64,000 bases of DNA from Acanthaster planci (taxonomy: Eukaryota > Echinodermata > Asteroidea > Valvatida > Acanthasteridae), in contig NW_019091390.1 of the NCBI RefSeq assembly GCF_001949145.1, positions 1,357,551 to 1,421,550 on the forward strand. Direction: 5' to 3'. Made by a program: the position numbers and the translations under genes. Shown one piece after another: positions 46,001 to 57,470 of the stretch. The notes beneath the pieces were generated by a model that worked only from the letters and a program-made list of their open reading frames with translations, was not told where the DNA came from and made no database searches. Positions within the stretch are counted from its first letter, which is position 1. Every line of letters starts with the position of its first letter.

Positions 46001-48240
46001 ACGTCCATTTTATGGTATATTCCTTGTGCATAGTCCTGAAAAATATATGGACTTGGCGCACGCGAAGAATGTATGGACAAATTCTAGACCAATAGCAGTG
46101 GCTTATAATTAGTCTCATATCCAGAGGTGCCAGGGCGATTAAAGCGGGCATTATGAAAGCGGAGCAGGCATTTTCAAAATGCGAATACATGTACACGGTC
46201 ACACTGCTTATTGCTGAACAGGGAAAGGTATTTATGAATATTAATGCAGCCAGAGCAAGGCAATTGTAGACAGAAGGCTGCATTTTTATTTAACATGTGC
46301 GATCAGCATGTCGTTGTGTTTTGCCCATTTCCTTTTAATCGCCCATTCCAAGGCCAACAAGACATGAGAACAATTATTTTATTATTATTAATTAAAAACG
46401 ACGCTCCTACGCAAAAGTGGACGTTACTTTTGCATAAAGGCGAAGGGTTAGTGAGATGGCTGACAAAAATTGTGGGAATTATATTCGACAGTCACGACCG
46501 AATACACGACGGATCCTTGCAAGTTCCAGCTTTACTTCGAAAACGGAATGCAAGATTGGAACATTTATTTCGCTCAAGGTAAGCTGGATCAAGCTTCAGT
46601 TTTTTGCATCTCCATTCAGTTCTGTGCCATTACACCCACCCGTGTGTCCGTGTAGAGCAATTTACTTTGGACCTGCTTACTAGAAAAACATTTATGTGGA
46701 TTCAGCCCCTCCTTTTGGGGAAATTACAAATATTTATTTCGTGCAATGTTTGTGGGGTACCGCTAAAGTATACCCCACAAGGTCTACGAGGGGTACGTCT
46801 TATAACTCTCTTTGCACCCCACAAGGTCACTCGCACGCGGTTGAAGCTGCCCGTGGAAATATACGCGATCACCGTGGCCAAGGCGGTCCACACGTGTTGG
46901 TATTGTTTAAATTTAGCGAAATACAGTCACGTGGTGAAAAGGGTCTATACCCAAGGCGCAGCTTACGCAACATAGTCTTGGTTCAAGGCTACGACCTTTG
47001 CATTCCTCCTTTTAGCCGATATGGATTAATTTAAAGTACCGAGTGTGCTGCATGTATTTAGGATCATTTTCTGACTCGTAGCGGTTTGTCTATTCAGCTT
47101 GTAAGCATGCGCTCTGAATCCCACTACAGTCGGGAGCAAGCAAAATGGCTCTTAACTCTGGCAGTTGGACTCCAAAAGTAATCGATCAACACTCAAAGTC
47201 CCTTTGGCTCACTTGCACACTATAAAAAAAATCTATTTTCTGCCAAATTTCTTCTTTTAAAAAATTTCAAATTTGACGAAATTCCTCTACTCAAATTTAC
47301 TTGGACAAATCACACTGAACGGATACCTCAAACCATAAATGAATTCCGTGATTCCCTAATTAAACGAAATGAAATGTAATTGAAGTTTAGTTATAATTCT
47401 ACCGAGACATCACTAGCACTGAAGAACTTACTTGAGATTGCACCTGTCACCGGTCTATGGTGGAGTACCTTACCGCCGTGACCAACTTGTCATCCACTTT
47501 CTCGCCGGAATCCTCCCGGGAGTGGAGTTGGTAAATGGCGTCAAGTACCCTAGCTGAAGATTCACCTTTCTCTGATTGCAGAAGAAGCTCGACCACCTTA
47601 TTGGTAGCGATAGATTCGTCGCTTGACGAGACCGTCTGGTCAATATTCTGAGCCCGAAGTAGGCTGCCCAGGGGTGATATGGGTGTTGGCTGTTCCACTG
47701 TCCGAAGGGACGCCAAGCAATTCAAGTTGCGTTGGCTCCGATGACATCTTGACGATAGGTACCTGTCAAAAAGGCGCACTGAGGCGTATATGCCGGGGCT
47801 CCATTATATAGCAATGCTCTCTTTTTTATTACAATAAGATCTCTCAAGTGTGACGTCATGATACCGGTGTCAGGTGTCAATCTCAAGTAAGTCCGAGGTG
47901 CTATGTGATACGAGGTTGAACCGGGCTTGAGGTTGAACCATGACTGGTTTGCGAATCGCCTGATATTACAGTTTCTCTGTGAGGGCTAAAACCGCAGTAA
48001 GTCCTCCGTATCCTTCTGTCATTAACAGAGGACCAGCATCAAGAGTACCGATGGTGCGACAATGTGTACGGTAACCTTTTTAGTAGTAAAACTGTGAGAG
48101 TGGCGTTGTGTATCGAAAACACTTTCAGCGACATCTCAGTGCCTGACAATTGCTCCAAACCTGTGGCTTTGGTCAGCTATAACATTGGTTCAACCAACGA
48201 ACAAGTGAGAGGTCAACAAACATTGTATTGCCTGTCTTAA
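43012..48240 (+). CDS. Gene C: small secreted cysteine-containing protein, array member 3 (unknown family)
   Basis: Exons 43012-43125, 44940-45030, 46492-46578, 48029-48240; CDS 504 nt, 167 aa; phases 0,1,1. Signal peptide MVTTLMKTLSLVWMLLSTVKS, then KEPNWDDDNSNPSLTNL, three residues longer before N-W-D than in the other genes. Exon 2: G-F-R-V-H-N-M-T-C, N-D-D-A-T-V-C, E-H-C. Exon 3: EYTTDPCKF with an extra Cys, then QDWNIYFAQ. Exon 4: EYRWCDN, RVALCIEN, DNCSKPVALV, GQQTLYCLS and TAA. Mature Cys count is eight. Introns carry a foldback element, a MITE, an inverted repeat and an opposite-strand open frame. The two possible start codons are 43012 and an internal ATG at 43027; the first is preferred because it aligns with D and E. 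Confidence 0.85.
43873..44175. repeat. Foldback element, copy 2 (gene C intron 1)
   Basis: Terminal inverted repeat TGCGTTCGATTAGCTT at 43873 against AAGCTAATCGAACGCA ending at 44175. The interior shares AAGTCCCCGCCACGTTCCAT, ATGTACGTCCATG, CCGTGACGTCATTACACTCG and GGCTGACACCAGGGCAGGCA with 39386-39812. This copy has lost most of one long arm. Confidence 0.9.
44730..44848. repeat. Palindromic MITE, copy 3 (truncated, gene C intron 1)
   Basis: Retains the core (AAATCTGTCGGCCGTTTCCA, ACGCGCATTGGCCAACAGAT) and the right end (GTTGCAAACGCTTGGAGGCG ... TTTTGTGACTCGCCCG) of the family at 36047-36203 and 40540-40700. The left end is missing. It lies about 90 bp upstream of gene C exon 2. Confidence 0.75.
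45990..46165. repeat. Inverted-copy repeat (gene C intron 2)
   Basis: Its reverse complement matches 53500-53705 in gene D intron 1: TAATGCCC..., TGGCACCT, CTATTGGTC, GCCAAGTC.ATAT, GCACAAGGAATATACCAT and AAATGGAC. The two copies are in opposite orientation and in different introns of neighbouring paralogues, so this is an insertion rather than part of the gene duplication. Confidence 0.8.
46749..46828 (+). other. Intron-3 hairpin box of gene C
   Basis: TTGTGGGGTACCGCTAAAGT followed by ATACCCCACAA forms a stem. CCCCACAAGGTC then recurs about 55 nt later. The same box lies in intron 3 of gene D (55532-55605) and, eroded, of gene E (62442-62500). Confidence 0.6.
47474..47790 (-). other. Minus-strand open frame with possible promoter and splice donor, inside gene C intron 3
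   Basis: On the minus strand TATATAATGG (about 47806) is followed some 30 bp later by CCTCAGTGCG, an initiator-like site, and then an open frame of about 100 codons rich in Ser/Glu (SSDESIATNKVVELLLQSEKG, ARVLDAIYQLHSRED) that runs to a strong donor GCG|GTAAGG at 47474. No ATG exists in that frame. The nearest ATG (about 47748) opens a different frame (MSSEPTQLELLGVPSDSG) that stops after 35 codons. It could be the first exon of an unrelated minus-strand gene, a gene fragment with a frameshift, or chance. No family recognised. Confidence 0.3.
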
Positions 48241-49721
48241 TTTGGTCGTGTTGGTCGAGCAAATCATCACCATGACAAGAATTTGTAAGAAATTCGAAAT
48301 GGCCTTATGTAACGCATTCAAAGTAATTTAAAAGGAAAATTAAGTTTAGATTGTCGACAGAGACGAATATTTTTTGAACTCAGATCTCTTCTTGGCCAAC
48401 AACCTTCCCCCCCCCCCAAATTTATCCTTCTCCGTCATAGGGAGTTGCAGTCTGCCGTGAGACACTAAGCTGATGTAGGGAAAGCGTCTTACCCGTACAA
48501 AAGCACAGTTTATGTTTTAAGGGGTAAACTTTTTCTTTCTTTTCTTTTCTTTGTCAGTGTTTAAGAAAAGAGCATCTAAAACTCACAACTCGACCCTAAA
48601 GCGTTCATACCTAGGGGGTAAATTATTGTACTAAGAAATTGCTATATATTTACAAATTCAAAAGTCCAAAAAAATGTGTCCTGAGTATCATTAAATTTCG
48701 AATATTTCTTAAATAATATTAAGTGGACCTTGATATATAAGTGACGTTTATTGGTCTCATTAACGCACCGTTATACAATGTCTATGAATAATTAAGATTT
48801 CATGTAGGTCAAATTATATGAACTTGATGGTGATGGTAATGTAGAAGTTAGTGATGTCGGTGTTGGTAGCTCATGTAACATTATATTATTCAATTTAATA
48901 ATTATTAAAAGTAACCTAAGAAATCATTGTCTTGTGAAAAGAAATACTCTGGCTACATTTCTCATGATGTAATAACGTGCAACTTGAGTCGTCCAACCAC
49001 CAAACGCACGAAACCTTACACAGAAAACTGCCAAATTATCCTTACAGCCCTCAAATTTATCATAACTTTGCACATAAGACTATAAACTTCTTTTTTTGTT
49101 TTTGCATCCAACACTGGCGTAAGTTGGGATCAAGGGACCTTCATTTGCGTTAATTTTAGGAACAGTTACAGTACATGGGAATTATTTACTGGTCAATGGA
49201 ATTATGATGAATTTTTCATCTCTTCAAAAAGAGTTCACGTGTCTACAGAGGTCATCATAACAATGACTGACCAAAAATTCCATGTAGCATATATAACTTT
49301 TAATCAATTGAGCAAAAGAGCAAGAAAATGTGGCCAAATAATGACAATTTAACGTTTTGTAGCTAAATTTAGAATGCACTCACCTGAATCATTGTCGCTT
49401 CAGAATCTGTTTCAAACATTAAATTTGATAAATCATGTTTAATTAGTTCCGTGATTCCACTCGAAGAAAGGAACTGTTGGACGGATGGGGGCGCTGCATT
49501 TCACCTCATATCGGAGCTGGGTGTAGAGAAAGTAGCACCAACTGAGTGCTATTTGTCTATGTGCACTGACGCACAATTCACCGCTTTGGTTTCAAAAGCT
49601 GAGACCCTATCACAACTCAGGTCACAAATCTCTCTCTCCATGTTACGGGCCCCCAGCTTGACCAAGAGAGGGCGCAATTTTCCTGGCAACGGAGATTCCC
49701 TTGGTAGTAACTGCGCATCGC

Positions 49722-49846
49722 TGGTTTCACACAGATCTAGATCACGGTCAATGATCCCTCGTTGGTTTATAGACATCATAACTCGTCGAATGGTTACGTG
49801 AACAAGCGTAAGGATCACTGATCGCGATCTAGATACGTGTGAAACA
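49722..49846. repeat. Small foldback element
   Basis: GGTTTCACACAGATCTAGAT at the left is mirrored by ATCTAGATACGTGTGAAACA at the right, with GGTCAATGATCC against GGATCACTGATC further in. About 125 bp in total. Confidence 0.8.
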
Positions 49847-50526
49847 AGCAGGCCCTACGAAACGCAAGTCGCATTGCTATAAACAACAACATGAACACTC
49901 CCGACCAACATGCATGGAACTTTTCAACCGACGAGGGGCACAATATAGTATAGGGGCACAATTTTCAAAATCAGTCTCTCCCAGCTTCTGCGTTTTTCCT
50001 TCCTCTTCGGAAAACCTTCAAAATCATTATAGGTATTATTTTCTGTTCTGAAGAGAATTTTTGATAGCAAAATAAAAACTTTAACAAGCACTAGGGCAAA
50101 AGAAATCAGAAGGGTTCCGTTCTGTGTGAGCTATTGTGCTATACTTTAGGGTAATAACCACCACTCTCGGTGGACGGCGTAAGTGGCGATATAAACCTAA
50201 ACCAGTCCGAAGCTAGTCCATGATTCACCCTGCATTCAGCCCACATAGTACCCTGAAGCACATAACTATTTACTCGGACATGGTCGGTAAGGAACCCTGT
50301 TAATTTCTTTTGACCTCGTGCGCTCGGGGAGAAAGCAAAGACTGGTTTATTTTACTTAGTGCAGTGTCAAGTTCCCTTGGACCAGAAAGTAATGGCTTTA
50401 ATGGTTTAAAGGGTTTTCCAAAGACGGCAGTGAAAAAGAGTGCCGAAGCTGAGGAAAAATGGTATTTGAATACACGTATGTGCCCCTGTACATTCTCAAT
50501 AGGCTGCTCAAGCTTTTTACCTCCTC

Positions 50527-50575
50527 ATGGCATTTATGAGCATGCGCACATGAATGGGAATTTATAAGCGAGCTG
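50527..50575 (+). promoter_or_regulatory. Orphan copy of the distal promoter block
   Basis: GGCATTTATGAGCATGCGCA then CATGAATGGGAATTTATAAGCGAG resembles 60501-60560 upstream of gene E, but no array exon 1 follows within 1.4 kb. The 200 bp before it also match 57290-57430. Confidence 0.4.
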
Positions 50576-51189
50576 GGCTATCAGGAAACGGATGTCGTTA
50601 AAGATACCAGAGGTAAAGTATGGGGCGTCTTATCATGCCAAGGCAGCGCCAAATTTAAAAAAGTTATAAGTATTGGGCCATTGAAGTGTTCCAAAGTGCT
50701 TGTCTTTTTGTCACTTTATGAAGTTTTAGAAAACTGAGAAAGACCTCCCTTTCAGTTTCAAGTATGTGTCATAAAACTTGTGTGTTTTATAATCAACTGC
50801 AATGCAATGGCAGCCGACGTTAAGTGATGTGACTAATCTTTGTGAGCTCTGTTTTGCAAGAACCATACATCGTTTTCTTTCGATTCTTGTCTTTATGCAC
50901 CAGGTGTTGAGCGTTCGGAAATGAGAATATTATTTTTAATTTTCAAAAACAGAGTCCCTAAGCTGCACAGATGTTTTGTTCCCCTTCTATGCATATGTCC
51001 TTGATCAAAAAAACTGATTGCCATAAAGGGTGCATTTTAAATCAACGTAAGTTATTACAACACAACGCCGCGGCGGTACCGTTCAAGGTCAGCCTTGTCT
51101 GTGTACGTTGGGGAAAACCTCTATGCGCCGCTATTGTGTACCCAGAATTCTTTGCATTGACATGTTGCCATTCCAGTTAAAAAAGTAAA

Positions 51190-52010
51190 CTTCGAAGTTG
51201 TCTTCACTTCAGTGTCGAAGCCGAAGCGGCTGGACCACCAGCCAGAACCTCGACTGTTACCTCTCAGAGAGGTATGTGGTCAAGGTTGTTCTCTAAGTAC
51301 TCTTAAAATGGAACTCAAAGGAAAATACATTGATTTGTCCATTGACTTACGGATGGATGGAGCACAATCGACGAATGTCCCGATTTTCTTTTGACAAAAC
51401 GTCCCGGTTAGTTTGCTTCTTTTCAAGCGTCCCAGTTTTGCTTTCAAGATCTTCAGCGTGCTGCATTCTGCCACTGTTTATGACTGTGAAAAAACCGTAA
51501 TAACACTAAACATTTTTGGAATCCGGGTTGAACATACCTAACTAGATGGATAATACAATCAACGATGTTAGGACTTTGGCACTTTTACTCCTCTTTCAAA
51601 TCAGTTGATATATTCTTTCATTGAGCTAAAAACAAACTTAAGCGGCCTTCGAAGTTACAACTTTTCCAACTACCTTCAATTTTTACGTATCTTGTTAGCC
51701 TTTAGTTGCCCCTTGGTTGCACTTTTGTCCAATTTCACAATCAGTACAAAGCTGAAAATGTAAGTCCTAACGTAATGGCCTTTCATTTTTATGCGCACGT
51801 AATTAATAAACTTATTGGGAAGAGATCCAAGTTAGCTTTTATGCTTGAATATGATCTGCAAAATCTGGATTCTATTCCCCACTGGTTACCATACACGAGG
51901 CTATATCAGCAGAACGTCGTGCTATGGTCTGACACACTGACGCCTTATCCAGCCTCGAACGTAACTGACAGTGATCGGACCCGATCAGATCACCTTTTCA
52001 TAGCCTGACT
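51190..52010 (+). repeat. Upstream block of gene D, paralogous to 42080-42960
   Basis: Same order of shared words as upstream of gene C. It ends in the proximal promoter block CCGATCAGATCACCTTTTCA, TAGCCTGACTGAGAAC. Confidence 0.85.
51772..51820 (+). promoter_or_regulatory. Distal conserved block upstream of gene D
   Basis: TAATGGCCTTTCATTTTTAT then GCGCACGTAATTAATAAACTTATTGGG. It keeps the AATTAAT core but the GCGCATGCG palindrome is reduced to GCGCACG. Confidence 0.45.
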
Positions 52011-52015
52011 GAGAA
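51973..52015 (+). promoter_or_regulatory. Proximal conserved block (core promoter?) of gene D
   Basis: GATCGGACCCGATCAGATCA followed by CCTTTTCATAGCCTGACTGA, ending 41 bp before the start codon. Confidence 0.5.
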
Positions 52016-52052
52016 CGTGTTGTTCTTCGTGTACGGCTCGACCCATATAGCC

Positions 52053-55000
52053 ATGGCTGCAACAGTGCTCAAGACTCTCTTTTTGTTTTTGATGCTTCTC
52101 TCCACTGTCAAGAGTAACTGGGATGGTGATAACAGTGACCCAACACTGGCAAATTTGGTAAATATCCTCATGCTTTGATTATGTCCCTGTTTTAAAACCC
52201 TTTTTAAGAACGCTTAAAAATGTGAGCTACACTGTGCACGCCTTTTTAAAAATGAATGCCTTTATTGCTATCAGCTCCGAGCAGGAACAAAAGAGAGCGC
52301 GTTTTGAAATGACATTGGCAGTCCTTTGGTACTAACGTACTGCATAGGTGCGCAAGTTAATGCACATTTGACGCGGAGCACGCTGAGTACGCGCAACGAT
52401 TTAGAGCTAGGTTTACACTATGTTCCCAGCAGGGAACGCTTTGTCTCTCCGGTAAAATGTGTGAGCTATGCTGTGCGCACCAGTAGAGAGTTTACATGCA
52501 TTCAAAATATCTTAATTGCTATTTGGCAATCTCATAAGTCATCAGTTGACTCAGTCCGACAACTTAGACCAGATCTAGTCATCTAACTTAAGATTCACTT
52601 CTCAAAATGCTGCTTCCATTCTTTTTTAATCAATACCCTTTGGAAAGAGACGACTTGATTTCTCTGTTCGAAATTTATTTGCCCGTACATACAAGCACAA
52701 TGCACATAATGTGAATTTTCAGCCAAATGAAATTTAACACACTGAGAATCACGAGGAATCAGTCAAGTTATAATTGATAAACTGTATCTTTTCCCTCAGA
52801 AGTCTCAGTTTTCGCTGAAAATAATGTGGTGGCAGATCTCAAAGTGGGTCTGTTTAAGTAGATAGTCTGTTAATGAATGCAGTGCACCACTATACCTTCG
52901 GCAGGTTGGGAAGTAGTGCTGGGTACATTAGAAAGGCGGGGTAGCAAACGAGGGAACAAGCCAGATAATCCTGCCTCCACCCGTGGGGCTGTACAGTGGA
53001 AAGTGATCTTCGGGTTAACCCTCAAAAGCTGGGTTATTTCGGACCATCTCACAGCCGGGAGGGGGAGGAGTGTCCCCAAATATTTTCTATAATACTGTCA
53101 CAGTACATTTTTTTCAGGCACCGAGACCTAACGGGTTGTTTAGTAGAATCTTGTGGTCATTTGGACACCAATGTTTGGGAGAGTGGGATATTTTGTTCGG
53201 GCACAGCGCTTGTTTTCCAAGAGATATCAGCAAAAAGTCCACACTTTTTCCGTTTGTCTGCTCGATGCACGTGTTATCGTATCCCTACGTTGTATTGAAT
53301 TGAAAATTTACATTTGTACTAACTGTGTCTTTACATCTGAGTGTTCAGTTTCAAAGCGATTGGGCATGTGACATTTTAGCTCAGGGGGATCGCCTCTGGC
53401 TTTTTCGGGGTTAAAGTAGATAATAATACCAAAGAGCTGTATATGGAATAAACAATATTCATAATTCCCGCAGAGAATTCCCCTGTTGGACAACGTGCCA
53501 CTTGCCCTTTATAATGCCCAAATCGCGCTGGCACCTGTGTTTTAGACAGTTTAATCCATTCCTATTGGTCAAGAAGTCTGTATGCGCTGCGGTACGCAGA
53601 GCTCGCCACGCGCCAAGTCGATATAAGGAGATACTTCTGGACTACTTGCACAAGGAATATACCATCAAATGGACAGGGGTGTTAGGGAAAATGAAAGTAA
53701 AATTCTTTTGAATCTCTGACTAAAACGTATGGGAATAAATATGTGCTTGTTCAGATCGGCTCAGGAGAACGAATGCTGATAAAACCCTCGCTTGTGGTTC
53801 AGGTATTAGTTGCGCGTGTTCTCCTGAGCCTGAAGATCGCCAAACACAAATTCGTTTCCTAGTTAGTAAACCATTTTGGGGAGTTACTGGAAACCGTAGA
53901 TCTTGGGCATTGAAAAAACTGGGAACCCATATGAGAACTGACTAGGCATATACAGGATGAAAAGGCTGAAAGACCTCATTTTGTCTAGGTCACTGCGGTA
54001 CCTTTTGCCTACTGCATGTTAACTACAGCTGGCCATCATTACAAAGGACAACAGGAGTTGAAATATTAACAATCTCAAACATGCAGTTATCAAGGCACAA
54101 AAAAAAGTACATATTAAACAAGGGTAAAATGTTGTGTTCATGTTATACCACGTAACTTTGTAATTCCATTTTATCAGGGATTTTATGTCCACAACATGAC
54201 CTGCAAGGACGATACGACTATTTGTCAGCACTGCGCCCATCTTGACCTTGTCGGAAGACCATTTATTCGTACGTATTTTCTCTTAAAAATGCTGTCCTTG
54301 TTGTGGTCATCATAATTTATAATAGAGCCTGAAAGTTGACCCCTGATGGCGCGCTTCTGCAACCCTTGAAGGGAAAAAACAATATTTTTTCCCGTTCAGT
54401 TACTTCTGATAAACTCTAATCGTAAAAAGGCCTTTTGTAAAATATTTACTAACGTCTCAATTTATACAAACTGAAAAACTACCTGACTTAAAAGAGGAAT
54501 ATCCTGCCAAAAATGACCTATCACCTCCGAAAATTTAAAATACATGAGGAACAGTGCAATTCGGTGGTCTTGTACGCAAATGGAGAGATATGGAATAATA
54601 ATTCATGGTGGTCTTTCGGTAAAAGCCAAGAAGAAACAGACCAAAATATATGAAGTATTTTGTAATTTATAACGAAATAAACTGAAGCAATAACCTGCTT
54701 GAGCGAAAGATTCTAATATATAATCTAACCTTGTTGACAAGAACGTCGTCAGGTCAACTTGACTGAATCAAGACTAGAGTCCATCGACTACAGGTAGGTA
54801 AATCTCTACAACGTTGTACAATCTCGTTTCCAGCACCGGGAATAAAAACAAATGTACATTAACAAGGAGACCTAGGAACGATACTGCCGGAACTGGAAGG
54901 TCTTTAATGTAATTCGTTTTTAATCTATCTCCAGGTGACTTTTCCTATTATTTGACGAGGACAAAGAGAGAATTCCGACATGAGTGTTTCTTGGGGTTGT

Positions 55001-56662
55001 TTCAGTTAGGAATCATTCTTCCAAAAATTATCGAATGTGATAGGACGGCCCCATGTAAAATCCACATATAGGCGGACCGTGCGAGGGTTCCGGAAGCTTT
55101 CTGAGTGACCTTTGACTTTCAGGCTCTTTTCAACGTGTTCTGTCCACGTCATCATTCAATTAGAAAGGGGGCTCCTTTGCAAAACTGGGCTTTATTTTGT
55201 ACACAAATTTCACAACGTCTCACAAAAAAATGTGTGAATTATATTCGACAGTCACGACTGAATACACGTCTGGTCCTTACAAGTTCAAGTATTACTTTGA
55301 AGACGGAATGCAAGATTGGAACATTTATTTCGCCCAAGGTAAGTTGGTTCATGCTCCATATTCCTTTTACTTGTGAGACCTCTGTTTTTCTGTATTCTGC
55401 GCTCAATTGTGTGGCACTACAACCTCATTTGTATCCGTGTGGAATACCTACTTTGGTCTCACGTGGTGGGAAAAAGTGAGTTAAGTGCCGTTCCTCCTTT
55501 TGGAGTAAATTTCAAATATCTATTTAGAAAATGTTAGTGGGGACTATACCCCACAAGGTCTATGTGGGGTACCTTTTCTTGTTCTGCCCCGGCACCCCAC
55601 AAGGCACTATAATCCAACGCACGGGAACGCCACCATCGCCAGCCTTTGTAGATTTTTATACTCAGAGCGTACCTCCAGCAACGTAGTCTTGTTTCCAAGA
55701 CCTTTGCATTCCTCCTTTTAGCCGTTATGAATTAATTAAAGTACAGCGTGTGCTCTACGTATTTAGGATCGTGACACTGTCACGTGAGAAAACGCTGGAA
55801 AACTTTCTACAATGGATAAACACACTCTCTAGGGAGTGATTTCCGCACGCAACACACTTTCAGACAAATTGACCTGCCCTTTATGGACGACTGCTTCCAT
55901 AATTACACGGGAGAAAACTCTTCTGAAATTTTACCAAGAAGCATGTATTTGGCTGTATGTAAAACATCACCTTTATAAATAGAAAAAAACCATTTTACAC
56001 GTATAAAGAACTGAACCAACCACAGACCCACAAGCCAGCTAGCTCCTGGTTCCTATATAATAGGAAGGGGGACCAGTCCAGGCGCAGTGGGAACAAGTAT
56101 AGTACTCCAAGGCCATACAAACGATAAGCAACATTAAGCTAATGGTAAGCTAAACGTATTCTTCTGAGATCTTCAGGTGTGATAGCACAAGAGCACATCG
56201 TAAATTCGAATCAAGGTTGGAAGGATTTATTCTAAAACAAAACGTCTAAACTGATACCTTTGCTTCTCTCTTATCCCAAGCACTGCACTCCTAGCTTAAA
56301 TTTCCAAAAAGGTTGAATGCAGAAATTTAAGATAACAAGCGCCACAAGATTGGGAACGAGGCTGAATAATGACTCACGTTTTCGCATAACGTTTGATATC
56401 TATATGGATTTAAACGACGTGGGTCTTCCCTTTTCCTATCTCATTCGAAGAGGACCAAAGTCAAGAGTACCGATGGTGTGAAGATATATACGACATCCTG
56501 GACATCAGTACAACTGTGAGAGTGGCTTTGTGTGTCGAGAACACCTTTAGTGACATCTCAGTGCCTGACAATTGCCCCAAACCTGTGGCTTTGGTCAGCT
56601 ATGACTATCATCCATCAGACGGACAAGTGAGAGGTCAGCAAATGCTGTATTGCCTGTCCTAG
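52053..56662 (+). CDS. Gene D: small secreted cysteine-containing protein, array member 4 (unknown family)
   Basis: Exons 52053-52157, 54178-54268, 55252-55338, 56451-56662; CDS 495 nt, 164 aa; phases 0,1,1. Signal peptide MAATVLKTLFLFLMLLSTVKS, then NWDGDNSDPTLANL. Exon 2: G-F-Y-V-H-N-M-T-C, K-D-D-T-T-I-C, Q-H-C, with the N-M-T sequon. Exon 3: EYTSGPYKFKYYFEDGMQDW. Exon 4: QEYRWCED, RVALCVEN, FSDISVPDNCPKPVALVSYD, GQQMLYCLS and TAG. It has seven mature Cys, an odd number, so one may be free or bridge two chains. The intron 3 acceptor is CGAAG rather than the usual YAG. AATAAA at about 57040. Exon 1 and the start of intron 1 are nearly identical to gene E. Confidence 0.86.
52158..52440 (+). 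repeat. Intron 1 segment of gene D nearly identical to gene E 60878-61150
   Basis: About 280 bp from the exon 1 donor onwards (GTAAATATCCTCATGCTTTG ... GAGCAGGAACAAAAGAGAGC ... GGTTTACAC.ATGTTCCCAG) matches gene E with only scattered substitutions, then similarity stops abruptly. This is intron sequence, so recent duplication or gene conversion is the simplest cause. Confidence 0.9.
53500..53705. repeat. Inverted-copy repeat (gene D intron 1)
   Basis: Matches the reverse complement of 45990-46165 (CCTTTATAATGCCCAAATCG, GCTGGCACCTGTG, CCTATTGGTCAAGAAGT, TGCACAAGGAATATACCATC, AAATGGACAGGGGTGTTAGG). Both copies are open for a short peptide (HKEYTIKWT), but no known protein is implied. Confidence 0.8.
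55532..55605 (+). other. Intron-3 hairpin box of gene D
   Basis: GTGGGGACTATACCCCACAA forms a tight stem-loop. CCCCACAAGGTCTATGTGGGG can pair alternatively, and CCCCACAAGG recurs 35 nt later. Counterpart of 46749-46828. Confidence 0.6.
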
Positions 56663-57427
56663 ATTGGTGGTGTTGGCCGAGCGACTCATTGCCACGATGT
56701 GGATTCGTAAGGAATTTGTAATAAGCCTCGTGTAACGCTTTCAAAATGATTGAAAAGGAAAAATAGTTTCATAGTTTGGTTAGTTTGGTTTTCTTTACTC
56801 CAATTTCTTCTTGGCTAACAACCATTTTTCATATCAAATTGACCCTTTCCCATTCCTCAGCATTGAAGAGTTGCAATCAGACATGGGTCACTTATATGAT
56901 ATAGGGAAATTGTGTCACCCGTGGAAGTACAGTTTACTGCTGTTAAAGGAGTACAAGAAAAAAAGAAACGCACAACTCGACACTAGATCATTCATGCCTA
57001 CATGGTGAATTATTGCACGAACAAATTATTTTTATTTAAAATAAATGGACTACCTCTTTTGTAAAATCATTCAATCTGTAATGAGTATTATCGCTTAAAA
57101 CATTTTTGGCAGTCTAACAACATGTAGTGAACCTTGCTATATATTTTTAAATGTTCATCGGTCTCATAAAGCAATATCTATGAATGATGAGGATTGCAAG
57201 CATGTCAAACATAATTAGATGCAGTTAGTGGCGATGATGGTGGCTTGTAGGAGTTGGTGATTTGGTGTTGGTGGGCTCACTTTAATGATAAAAACTATTT
57301 AGACCAGAAAGTAATAGTTGATGAATTTTAAAGGCTTTCCAGAGACGAAGTGAAAAAAAAGTGCAGAAGGTGAGAGAAACTGAAATTACTTGCCATGTAC
57401 ATTTTCAATAGGCCGCTCAAATTTGTG

Positions 57428-57470
57428 CCATTTATGCGCACGCGCACATAAATGAGAATTTTTGACTGCC
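57428..57470 (+). promoter_or_regulatory. Second orphan copy of the distal promoter block
   Basis: GCCATTTATGCGCACGCGCA then CATAAATGAGAATTTTTGAC, without an array gene downstream for more than 3 kb. It is preceded by sequence matching 50380-50510. Confidence 0.4.

Larger units (their letters stand above)
48241..52052. other. Spacer between genes C and D
   Basis: Starts with a 3' flank shared with genes D and E (to about 48350), then A/T-rich unique DNA, a small foldback element, an orphan copy of the distal promoter block at 50527-50575, and from 51190 the upstream block paralogous to that of gene C. The segment 50960-51180 also matches 59730-59870. Confidence 0.5.
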
